NCBI GenBank assembly: GCA_036258795.1
Contig: DATACZ010000144.1
Coordinates: forward strand, 1 to 21,421
Origin: DATACZ01 sp036258795
Lineage (GTDB): Bacteria > Actinomycetota > CADDZG01 > JAHWKV01
Direction of reading: 5' to 3'
Length of the DNA stretch: 21,421 nucleotides
Part shown: in pieces, positions 5,724-11,887 of the stretch
How the letters are laid out: every line of letters starts with the position of its first letter
How positions within the stretch are numbered: position 1 is the stretch's first letter
Notes under the pieces: generated by a model
The model's input: only the letters and a program-made list of their open reading frames with translations
What the model was told of the DNA's origin: nothing
Database searches by the model: none
Made by a program: the position numbers and the translations under genes

Positions 5724-7735
5724 GAGACTCCAGTCGGAACCGATACCTGCTCCAGTGGTTGGGCGGCTGGTCTCGCAGCCTTGAATCGGTCACCCCGGGG
5801 TCCGACGCCGGACATGATCACGAGCGTACCGAGCACCATGACCGCTGCTCCCAACCATATCCAGGCGACGAGCGGGTTGACCCAGGCTCTCATGGTGACG
5901 GTTCCAGAAAGGTCGATCTGCGTCAGCACGAGGTAGAGGTCGTCGGTGAGTGAGCTCTTCAGGCCAATCTCGGACTGCGGCTGGTTTGAGGCTAGGTGCA
6001 GGTTTCGCTGGGGAGTCAGTCGGGCCACAACCTCTCCATCCTTGCGCACCGTCATCACCGCCATCCGCACAATCTTCTCTTCAGTGGAATATGCCCTGGG
6101 AGCGTCGTAGCGGATCGAGTAACCGGCGAGGGAGAAGGACTGTCCGGGAGCCAAGCTTCCCGACCAGGTCTGCTTGAACGCCGTCCCCGACAGGCCCAAA
6201 CAGATCAGCACCACCCCGAGATGCACGATGTAGCCACCGTAGCGGCGCCGGTTCCGGGACACCACCTCCACCAAGCCCTTTATCGGCCCCAGCCATCCGC
6301 CGCCTCGATGGCCCCTCGCGCCCCTAACGAACTCGCCTATGGTCGCGGCCGCGACAAAGGCCGAGAGGCCCAGGCCGAACAGTGCGCCGGCGGAACGGAC
6401 TCCCAAGCCGGCGGCTAGGACGATCACTGTTGCCGAGCCTGTGATTAGCGGAATGCGGAGCTGTCGCTTGAGGCTTCGCCAGGAACCTCTCCGCCAGGTA
6501 ACCAGCGGGCCGATGCCGGTTAATCCCAAAAGCGCAATCCCTATTGGAACCACCACGGCGTTGAAAAAGGGAGGGCCAACCGAGATCTTCGCTCCCGAAA
6601 AGGCTTCGACGAGTATCGGGTAGACGGTTCCCCAAAGGACGGTGAAGGCGATGGTGGTAAGGAGCAGGTTGTTGAAGAGGAACATTGCCTCCCGGCAAAG
6701 CATCGACTCCAGGTGCCGGTGCGATCGAAGCTTCTCGTAGCGCCACCCCAGCAACCCAAAAGCCGACACCACCATGACTGCCAGGAAGGGCAGAAACATC
6801 TTCCCCGTCGGGGACTCGCTAAAGGTGTGGACCGAGGAGAGAAGGCCCGACCTGGTAAGGAAGGTTCCCAAAATGGCCAGGCAGTAGGTTGCGAGTATGA
6901 GTCCCACGTTCCATATCTTGAGCATGCCCCTGCGCTCCTGTACCAGCACCGAGTGCAGGAAAGCCGTGCCGGTCAGCCAGGGGAGGAGACTGGCATTTTC
7001 GACAGGGTCCCAGGCCCAGAACCCGCCCCACCCGAGCTCCATGTAGGCCCAGGCTGCTCCCAGAGCGATCCCAGCCGTCAAAAACGACCAGGCCAGCACG
7101 GTCCAGCGCCTGGTCGAGGTGAACCAGCCCACCTCCAGCCGACCCGCTACGAGAGCGGCAACCGCAAAGGAAAAGGGCACCGCAAAGCCCGTGAAACCGA
7201 GATAGAGCAAAACCGGGTGAATGGCCATGAACGGCGATTGGAGCAGCGGGTTCAGCCCACTGCCGTCCGGAGGTATGGGCGAGATCGGTTGGAACGGGTT
7301 TGCCGCAAAGGCGACGAGCCCCAGGAAAAAGGCCAGGATCGCTCCCAGGACTGCCGTGGCCGTGCCGGCGAGCTCTCGCTGCCGGAGGCTCAGCCGGGCC
7401 ACCGCAGTGCCGGCCCAAAGGCAGGTGATCAGTGTCCAGAACAGAAGCGATCCCTCCATCCCCGCCCACAGGGCGGTCAGGGTGTACAGGGGTGGGGTAG
7501 ACCTCGACGAGTAGCCCGCCACGTATGCAAGCGAAAAATCTCTTGAGTACAGGGCCATAACGAGGAGAGCGGCGGCGGAAACCACCAGGATTCCGGTGGC
7601 GTAAAGAGCCCGCCGGCTGGATATCGCCAGGCGGGTAGACCGCCGCCACACCGCCGCGGCAGATGCAAGGCATGTCCACAGAGCGCTCAGGAGCGCGACC
7701 AACACGACCAGACGACCGGTAAGACCGATATCCAT
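5720..7735 (-). CDS. ccmF: Cytochrome c heme lyase subunit CcmF
   Basis: A 671-residue polytopic membrane protein of normal CcmF length, the core of the holocytochrome c synthase that attaches heme carried by CcmE. The WWD domain (WGGFWAWDPVENASLLPWL) is at about 236-254. Histidines H173 (AIHPVLL), H261 (FLHSVL) and H303 (SVHTFSES) fall at the same numbers as the functional histidines of E. coli CcmF, and H505 (YIVHLGV) corresponds to its fourth. A large external domain (about 520-625) precedes the last helix. The ATG at 7735 has GAGGG 9 nt upstream. The gene is separated from ccmE by a 142-nt gap with a tandem repeat and overlaps ccmH by 4 nt. Confidence 0.96.
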   Translation of the reverse strand: MDIGLTGRLVVLVALLSALWTCLASAAAVWRRSTRLAISSRRALYATGILVVSAAALLVMALYSRDFSLAYVAGYSSRSTPPLYTLTALWAGMEGSLLFWTLITCLWAGTAVARLSLRQRELAGTATAVLGAILAFFLGLVAFAANPFQPISPIPPDGSGLNPLLQSPFMAIHPVLLYLGFTGFAVPFSFAVAALVAGRLEVGWFTSTRRWTVLAWSFLTAGIALGAAWAYMELGWGGFWAWDPVENASLLPWLTGTAFLHSVLVQERRGMLKIWNVGLILATYCLAILGTFLTRSGLLSSVHTFSESPTGKMFLPFLAVMVVSAFGLLGWRYEKLRSHRHLESMLCREAMFLFNNLLLTTIAFTVLWGTVYPILVEAFSGAKISVGPPFFNAVVVPIGIALLGLTGIGPLVTWRRGSWRSLKRQLRIPLITGSATVIVLAAGLGVRSAGALFGLGLSAFVAAATIGEFVRGARGHRGGGWLGPIKGLVEVVSRNRRRYGGYIVHLGVVLICLGLSGTAFKQTWSGSLAPGQSFSLAGYSIRYDAPRAYSTEEKIVRMAVMTVRKDGEVVARLTPQRNLHLASNQPQSEIGLKSSLTDDLYLVLTQIDLSGTVTMRAWVNPLVAWIWLGAAVMVLGTLVIMSGVGPRGDRFKAARPAAQPLEQVSVPTGVS

Positions 7736-7755
7736 GGTGGGCTGCCCTCAGCCGG

Positions 7756-7845
7756 CTCCAGAACAATGCTGCGCATTGCTTCCGCATGCTACGCATGCTC
7801 CTCCAGAACAATGCTGCGCATTGCTTCCGCATGATGCGCGTGCTC
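7756..7845. repeat. Two tandem copies of a 45-bp repeat with internal inverted repeats
   Basis: Units 7756-7800 and 7801-7845 are identical at 42 of 45 positions, including the first 33. Each starts CTCCAGAACAATGCTGCGCA. Unit 1 contains two perfect 15-nt hairpins, CAATGC-TGC-GCATTG (7764-7778) and GCATGC-TAC-GCATGC (7784-7798). Unit 2 keeps the first (7809-7823) and has a decayed second. The array fills most of the gap between ccmE and ccmF. It looks like a REP-type palindromic element, which could fold in the mRNA and alter ccmE:ccmF expression. The role is inferred. Confidence 0.85.
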
Positions 7846-7877
7846 TGGGCAGGGGCCATACCTGAAGGGTCATCAGA

Positions 7878-8282
7878 TCAGCTTTCTTCAGCCGCAAGCT
7901 TCGCCTTGAATTTTGATGGGCACTTGACCAGTACATTCGAGGCGGTAAAAAGCCCGCCAGTGGTAGTCGCACCCTCCGCGACCACCTCCACTCCGGCCCC
8001 AAACGTATCGGGAAGGACGTCGTCTGTCGTGACATTTATGTTGGCGTTTCCGTCCCCGAGCGCAAACGCGGTTGTCTGACCGGTTTGCTTGACGGATCCG
8101 GGAACCACCTTGCCGGCCACTCGAATCCTCTGAGTGGGTTGCGGCGGTCCGGAAGCAATCTCCCCGGGGGTCTTGTAGTAAGCGGTGGAACCGGATAACG
8201 ACCAAACGATCAGTCCGGCGATGGCGGCCACGACCACCCCGGCGGCGATGCTGAAACGGGCTCTGGGGCTCACGCAGAGCAT
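7878..8282 (-). CDS. ccmE: Heme chaperone CcmE, cysteine-type variant
   Basis: A 134-residue protein with one N-terminal anchor helix (about 11-30) and an OB-fold beta-barrel domain. TAYYKTPGEI and RIRVAGKVVPGSV match the CcmE core. CcmE carries heme from CcmC to CcmF. Classical CcmE binds heme covalently at the His of an HxxxY motif. Here the aligned site is VLVKCPSKF, so Cys121 replaces His and Phe125 replaces Tyr. ATG 8282 was chosen because the anchor helix begins soon after it. The frame stays open to 8405, but that extra stretch is polar and unlike CcmE. The ribosome site (GGTGGG, 3 nt from ATG) is weak. It is the first gene of the leftward ccm operon. Confidence 0.9.
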   Translation of the reverse strand: MLCVSPRARFSIAAGVVVAAIAGLIVWSLSGSTAYYKTPGEIASGPPQPTQRIRVAGKVVPGSVKQTGQTTAFALGDGNANINVTTDDVLPDTFGAGVEVVAEGATTTGGLFTASNVLVKCPSKFKAKLAAEES

Positions 8283-8454
8283 TATCCCACCGGCATGACG
8301 GCAGTTGGCACGACGGAATGAGCCAAGACTCCGGCTGTTGGTGGACTTGGGGCGGGTAGACTGGCGTTTCCGGCGTACCGGAAGAGCGAAGGCTGCGCGA
8401 GCCAATCAAGCCTTGCCGTTCTCCGGTCCTCCGAGCGACCGAAGGGAGCGAGAG
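8283..8454. promoter_or_regulatory. Divergent intergenic region between ccmE and the geranylgeranyl reductase gene
   Basis: A gap of about 170 nt that must hold promoters for both the leftward ccm operon and the rightward reductase gene. It contains a perfect hairpin, TTCCGG-CGTA-CCGGAA (8368-8383), directly followed by copy A of the dispersed repeat. TAGACT at 8357-8362 is a possible -10 for the plus strand. I see no convincing -35/-10 pair on either strand. If the reductase used the earlier TTG at 8305, most of this region would be coding, but that stretch has no family-like sequence. Confidence 0.5.
8384..8454 (+). repeat. Dispersed ~70-bp repeat, copy A
   Basis: This segment aligns over its whole length with copy B at 15132-15200, with roughly three quarters of positions identical by eye. 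Both begin GAGCGA, share AAGCCTTGC and TCCGG in the middle, and end in CGAGCGAC-GAA-GGAGCGAG. Both lie immediately before a start codon and supply its purine-rich ribosome site. It directly adjoins the hairpin at 8368-8383. Confidence 0.7.
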
Positions 8455-9825
8455 CTGAGCCAGGACGAGTACGACGTCATAGTGGTAGGCGGGGGACCGG
8501 GAGGGTCTGCGGCCGCCTACTTCCTGGCCTCGAGCGGCGCCAGAGTGGTCGTCTTGGAGAAGAAGCAGTTTCCCCGGGCCAAGGTATGTGGTGACGGCCT
8601 CACTCCCCGCTCGGTCAAGTCTCTAAACGAGATGGGGCTCACGCCGGAGACGAGAAGCTATCAGAGGGTGAGAGGCCTGAGGGTCATAGGAGCAGGACGA
8701 AGCATGGAGCTTGACTGGCCCAACCTTTCCAATTTTCCCGGCTACGGGCTGGTTCGTGCTCGGAAAGACCTGGACGCCGACATCGCCAGGCGGGCCCAGG
8801 CTGCGGGAGCGGAGATCCGAACTCGTACCGAAGCCGTCGAGCCCGTGCTCGACGGTGGCAAGCTCGTGGGAGTTAGCTGGATACGCAGCGAGAAGGCCGA
8901 AGGGGGAGGCGTAATAAAAGCGGATGAGGGCGTCTTACGGGCGCCCTTTACGATTGTGGCGGACGGAGCCTCATCTTCCTTCGGGCGAGCGCTTGGGATC
9001 GTCCGGGACGAAGCGTATCCAATTGGTTTGGGAATCCGAACCTACTACCGGACAGAACGGCACGACGACGACTTCATCGAGTCTTGGCTCGAGCTGCGAA
9101 AAGAAGGCAAGCTCCTGCCCGGATACGGGTGGCTATTCCCCGTAGGGGACGGCACCATGAATGTGGGCGTAGGCATTCTCGCGAGCTCCAAGAAGAGTCT
9201 GGGCGTCAATCTGAACAGGCTCCAGCGCGACTTTGTCGATGTGCTACCTAGGTCCTACGGAATCACGCACGAGGGACAGACCGAGCCGTACAAGTCCGGT
9301 CGCCTCCCCATAGGCGGAAGCGTGAGAAAGCCCTACGGCGATGGGTTTCTCCTTATTGGAGACGCCGCGGGGATGGTGAACCCCTTCAACGGCGAGGGAA
9401 TCGACTACGCCCTGGAGACGGGCAAGCTTGCTGCCGGGATGATCACCGAGGCGCTGGCGGACGGCGAGTCCACGGAGCTGCCGCATTATCGAACGGCGCT
9501 GATCGACATCTATGGCGGCTACTACCGCCTGGGACGCAAGTTTCTCGAAATGATCAGCCGGCCCAAGATGTTCCGCGCGATGTGTCAGGTGGGCATGAGG
9601 TCGCAAACGATCATGGCGTTTGCCCTGCAGGTCCTTGCCAACCTCGCTGAAGAGCAGGGGGGCAAGCTCAACGATCGAGCGTTCAGGGCGTTTGTGAAGA
9701 TGGCTGAGCGGGACCTACCCGAACTGAAGGAACCCGAGATCCCCACTCCCAAGGGCGTAACCGCTGTCCGCGCTGCGGCCAACGGTTCCTCGGGTCCCAA
9801 GGAAAAGGTGGTCGACCCGTCGTAG
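8455..9825 (+). CDS. Geranylgeranyl reductase-family FAD oxidoreductase, probable menaquinone side-chain reductase
   Basis: A flavoprotein of the geranylgeranyl reductase family, 456 residues from the start used here. The dinucleotide-binding motif YDVIVVGGGPGGSAAAY is at 6-22, CGDGLTPRSV is the family's second conserved block, and GDAAGMVNPFNGEGIDYA begins at residue 302. In actinobacteria such enzymes (MenJ) hydrogenate one isoprene unit of menaquinone, and homologues commonly sit beside nuo genes, as here. The start is unusual. A perfectly spaced AAGGGAG (6 nt) precedes CTG at 8455. The in-frame TTGs at 8305 and 8413 lack good ribosome sites and would add sequence made partly of the dispersed repeat. 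The family assignment is firm, the substrate inferred. Confidence 0.9.
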   Translation: MSQDEYDVIVVGGGPGGSAAAYFLASSGARVVVLEKKQFPRAKVCGDGLTPRSVKSLNEMGLTPETRSYQRVRGLRVIGAGRSMELDWPNLSNFPGYGLVRARKDLDADIARRAQAAGAEIRTRTEAVEPVLDGGKLVGVSWIRSEKAEGGGVIKADEGVLRAPFTIVADGASSSFGRALGIVRDEAYPIGLGIRTYYRTERHDDDFIESWLELRKEGKLLPGYGWLFPVGDGTMNVGVGILASSKKSLGVNLNRLQRDFVDVLPRSYGITHEGQTEPYKSGRLPIGGSVRKPYGDGFLLIGDAAGMVNPFNGEGIDYALETGKLAAGMITEALADGESTELPHYRTALIDIYGGYYRLGRKFLEMISRPKMFRAMCQVGMRSQTIMAFALQVLANLAEEQGGKLNDRAFRAFVKMAERDLPELKEPEIPTPKGVTAVRAAANGSSGPKEKVVDPS

Positions 9826-10269
9826 ATGTCAGCAGTGTTTCGCCGGCTGTCGGCGGTGCTGGGCTTCATTGGATGGGTGTACTCCTGGATGTTGATACGG
9901 GGCATCCGCGCGGAGTATTCCCATGGCGATATCGGCAAGATGCCCTTCTGGGTGGTTCTGTTGATGGGTTTTGCCTCCACCGCCCTGATCGTCGCGGGCC
10001 TCTCCGCCGCCATGAGGGCCCCGATATGGCCTGTGATCTGCTTGGTAGCCGGCGCCTCACTGTTCCTGCTGGTGGTCGGAGGGCAGATGGCAATAATGAG
10101 GAGTGCCTCGCCTATTCAGACTCCCTCCATCTCCGATGCGCTGAGGGCGGTGTACAGAATCAATAGGAGCCTAAGAGGAGCCCTCTTCGTCCTAGGAATC
10201 CCCTCTGTTCTGGTGATCGGCGGCATTGTCGGCTTGGGAAAGTCGTATATCGACGGACGAGCTCCGTGA
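9826..10269 (+). CDS. Hypothetical four-helix membrane protein
   Basis: A 147-residue protein whose ATG directly follows the reductase stop codon (TAGATG), so it is co-transcribed and probably translationally coupled. Four hydrophobic segments lie at about 8-25, 42-62, 66-86 and 117-137. The loop between helices 3 and 4 (ISDALRAVYRINRSLRG) is amphipathic and basic. I do not recognise a family and see no catalytic motif or cysteine cluster. Its position between a quinone-tailoring enzyme and complex I suggests a membrane partner of one of them. No function can be assigned. Confidence 0.75.
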   Translation: MSAVFRRLSAVLGFIGWVYSWMLIRGIRAEYSHGDIGKMPFWVVLLMGFASTALIVAGLSAAMRAPIWPVICLVAGASLFLLVVGGQMAIMRSASPIQTPSISDALRAVYRINRSLRGALFVLGIPSVLVIGGIVGLGKSYIDGRAP

Positions 10270-10273
10270 CATC

Positions 10274-10288
10274 GGAGCCGAAGGCTCC
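10274..10288 (+). terminator. Hairpin just after the reductase/membrane-protein pair, possible weak terminator
   Basis: GGAGCC-GAA-GGCTCC forms a perfect 6-bp stem with a 3-nt loop, 5 nt after the stop codon at 10269. It is not followed by a run of T (AAACAACTG follows), so it is not a classical intrinsic terminator. It may be a 3'-end stabiliser or a pause site. Confidence 0.35.
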
Positions 10289-10408
10289 AAACAACTGAGT
10301 GACTTCCTGTCGCAGCTTTTCTTGGATTACGGCGATATCCCGGTTGCCACCGGCGGCCGGAGGGAATGATTCATGGTGCTGGTTGGCTTCAAATCGGTTC
10401 ATCCCCAG

Positions 10409-10428
10409 CTTGTGATAATTTTCACAAG
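10409..10428 (+). promoter_or_regulatory. Putative Rex operator upstream of the nuo operon
   Basis: CTTGTGATAATTTTCACAAG is a 20-bp palindrome with 9 of 10 pairs complementary. Its inner 18 bp match the Rex consensus TTGTGAA-N4-TTCACAA at 13 of 14 specified positions. Rex is a repressor that leaves DNA when NADH is high, and the Streptomyces nuo operon is a known target. The site ends 47 nt before the nuoA start and contains TGTGATAAT (10411-10419), an extended -10-like element, so a bound repressor would block the promoter. No clear -35 is visible. The rest of the 10270-10474 gap holds only the hairpin at 10274-10288. Confidence 0.7.
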
Positions 10429-10474
10429 CACCCACCAAGCCAGTTGACAGCCACTTAAGGGAAGGTCCCGGGGA

Positions 10475-10843
10475 GTGCTCCAAGGATATTTCGGCTCTTA
10501 CCTGACCCTCGCGGTCTACGCATTGGCCGTGCTCGGCCTTGTCGGCGGCACTTTGTTGCTAAACCGTCTGGCGTCCCCCACGGTTCCCACTAGGGAAAAG
10601 TTGACCACCTATGAGTGCGGCGTCGACCCCATAGGGGAGGGCTGGACCCAGGGAACCATCCGCTACTACACCTTCGCCCTGCTTTTTGTGGTGTTCGATG
10701 TGGAGGCGGTGTTCCTCTTTCCGTGGGCGGTAGTGTTCGAAAAAATCGGCATGTTCGCGTTCGTCGAGATGATGATCTTCATCGCGATTCTGGCGCTGGG
10801 GTTGGTCTACGCCTGGCGGAACAAGGTACTGGACTGGCTGTAG
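10475..10843 (+). CDS. nuoA: Complex I subunit A
   Basis: A 122-residue protein with three transmembrane helices (about 8-30, 66-86, 92-112), the usual NuoA size. Family signatures are YECGVDP after the first helix and the stretch RYYTFALLFVVFDVEAVFLFPW, whose acidic residues lie near the quinone cavity at the junction of membrane and peripheral arms. A GTG start at 10475 is used. The ribosome site is uncertain (AAGGGAAGG about 10 nt upstream). It is the first gene of the nuo operon, 47 nt after the Rex-like operator, and its stop overlaps nuoB (TAGTG). Confidence 0.95.
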   Translation: MLQGYFGSYLTLAVYALAVLGLVGGTLLLNRLASPTVPTREKLTTYECGVDPIGEGWTQGTIRYYTFALLFVVFDVEAVFLFPWAVVFEKIGMFAFVEMMIFIAILALGLVYAWRNKVLDWL

Positions 10844-11394
10844 TGGCGAAGCGTCCAGAGCCCAAGGTGGAGAAGATGAGGTTGCCCAAATCAGTGGCAT
10901 TCCTCTTGAACTGGAGCCGGAAATACTCGCTGTGGATGTTCCAGTTCGGGCTAGCCTGCTGCTCGATTGAGTTCATCGCATCCGCCATGCCGAAGCACGA
11001 TGTGATGCGGCTGGGCGTCATCCCGTTCCCAGCCTCACCGAGACAGTCCGATCTGATGGTGGTTGCGGGAACCGTGACAGACAAGATGGCACCGGCGATC
11101 AAGCGGGTGTACGAGCAGATGGCGGAACCAAAGTACGTCATATCCATGGGGTCCTGCGCCAACTGTGGCGGCCCTTACTGGGATTCCTACTGCGTAACGA
11201 AGGGAGTCGACCAGATCATCCCCGTAGACGTGTACGTTCCCGGGTGCCCTCCCCGGCCGGAGGGTCTTCTGCACGGGATCGTCCGACTGCAGAACATGAT
11301 CCAAAACGAGAATATTGGCGAGAAATGGCAGGGTAGTGGAGCTACGGGGCGGATTCCCCAGATTATCGGAACGGGTCGAGCCGGAGGAATTTAG
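10843..11394 (+). CDS. nuoB: Complex I subunit B, carrier of cluster N2
   Basis: A 183-residue peripheral-arm subunit. The four ligands of the terminal [4Fe-4S] cluster N2 are present: the tandem C39-C40 (LACCSIEF), C105 (MGSCANCGG) and C135 (VPGCPPRPE). Spacing is close to that of E. coli. N2 passes electrons to quinone at the NuoB/NuoD interface. The GTG at 10843 overlaps the nuoA stop by one base. The frame is open further upstream inside nuoA, but that part is a shadow of nuoA with no NuoB similarity. C108 and C117 are additional, and C108 is common in the family. Confidence 0.96.
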   Translation: MAKRPEPKVEKMRLPKSVAFLLNWSRKYSLWMFQFGLACCSIEFIASAMPKHDVMRLGVIPFPASPRQSDLMVVAGTVTDKMAPAIKRVYEQMAEPKYVISMGSCANCGGPYWDSYCVTKGVDQIIPVDVYVPGCPPRPEGLLHGIVRLQNMIQNENIGEKWQGSGATGRIPQIIGTGRAGGI

Positions 11395-11887
11395 CCGCCG
11401 GGTTTCCTCCAAGCTCGGCGAGCTTACCTCCGAGGTGGAGGTCCGTTTCGGTCAGGTATGGACAAAGGTCCCGCGGGAGAGCCTTGTGGAAGCGGTGCGA
11501 ATCCTCAAGGAAGACTCCGATATCGCCTGCGACTACTTCACCTTTCTGTCGGCCATCGACTGGCAGGAAGAGGGTTTCGAGGTTTTGGTGGCCCTTTATT
11601 CCACCGGTTATCTGTCCACGGTTGGGATCAAGGTCTCTATAAGTAAGGAGGATCCCCGGGTGCCCTCGATCACAGATGTCTTCCGCGGGGCCGACTGGCA
11701 TGAAAGAGAGTGCTCCGAGATGTTCGGAATTGAATTCGAGGGCCATCCCAACCTGACTCACCTCTATCTGCCTACGGATTTTGAAGGTCATCCGCTACTC
11801 AAGAGCTTTCGACTCGCCAGCAGGACCTACAAGCCCTGGCCTGGCGCCAAGGACCCGGGAGAGCGGGAGTCGGGAGGGCGCAGTTGA
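11315..11887 (+). CDS. nuoC: Complex I 30-kDa subunit C
   Basis: Up to 190 residues, with the NuoC signature DWHERECSEMFGIEFEGHPN followed by LTHLYLPTDFEGHPLLKSF. It packs against NuoD in the quinone module. The start is not settled. TTG 11315 overlaps nuoB by 80 nt. GTG 11336 is the next canonical start, with AGGG close by. A good GGAGG (11383-11387) near the nuoB stop has no ATG, GTG or TTG in this frame at a usual distance. The conserved domain begins about residue 40 (VEVRFGQV), so either start gives a complete protein. It overlaps nuoD by 4 nt and is not fused to it, unlike the E. coli nuoCD gene. Confidence 0.92.
   Translation: MARNGRVVELRGGFPRLSERVEPEEFSRRVSSKLGELTSEVEVRFGQVWTKVPRESLVEAVRILKEDSDIACDYFTFLSAIDWQEEGFEVLVALYSTGYLSTVGIKVSISKEDPRVPSITDVFRGADWHERECSEMFGIEFEGHPNLTHLYLPTDFEGHPLLKSFRLASRTYKPWPGAKDPGERESGGRS

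Noticed and set aside
7748..8035. Minus-strand frame encoding a repeated Cys-containing peptide across the 45-bp repeats
   Set aside because: The peptide repeat only reflects the DNA repeat, and the frame runs through ccmE in another register.
8305..8454. N-terminal extension of the reductase from TTG 8305
   Set aside because: The added residues are Arg-rich and partly encoded by the dispersed repeat, and no ribosome site precedes 8305. I kept the start next to the flavin motif.
10444..10449. TTGACA hexamer as a -35 element for nuoA
   Set aside because: The 16-18 bp downstream positions are GC-rich (around CCCGGGGAG) with no -10, and this lies too close to the nuoA start.
10160..10483. 107-residue open frame on the minus strand across the nuoA upstream gap
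   Set aside because: It runs antisense through the end of the four-helix gene and the Rex-like operator, has no recognisable domain and no ribosome site.
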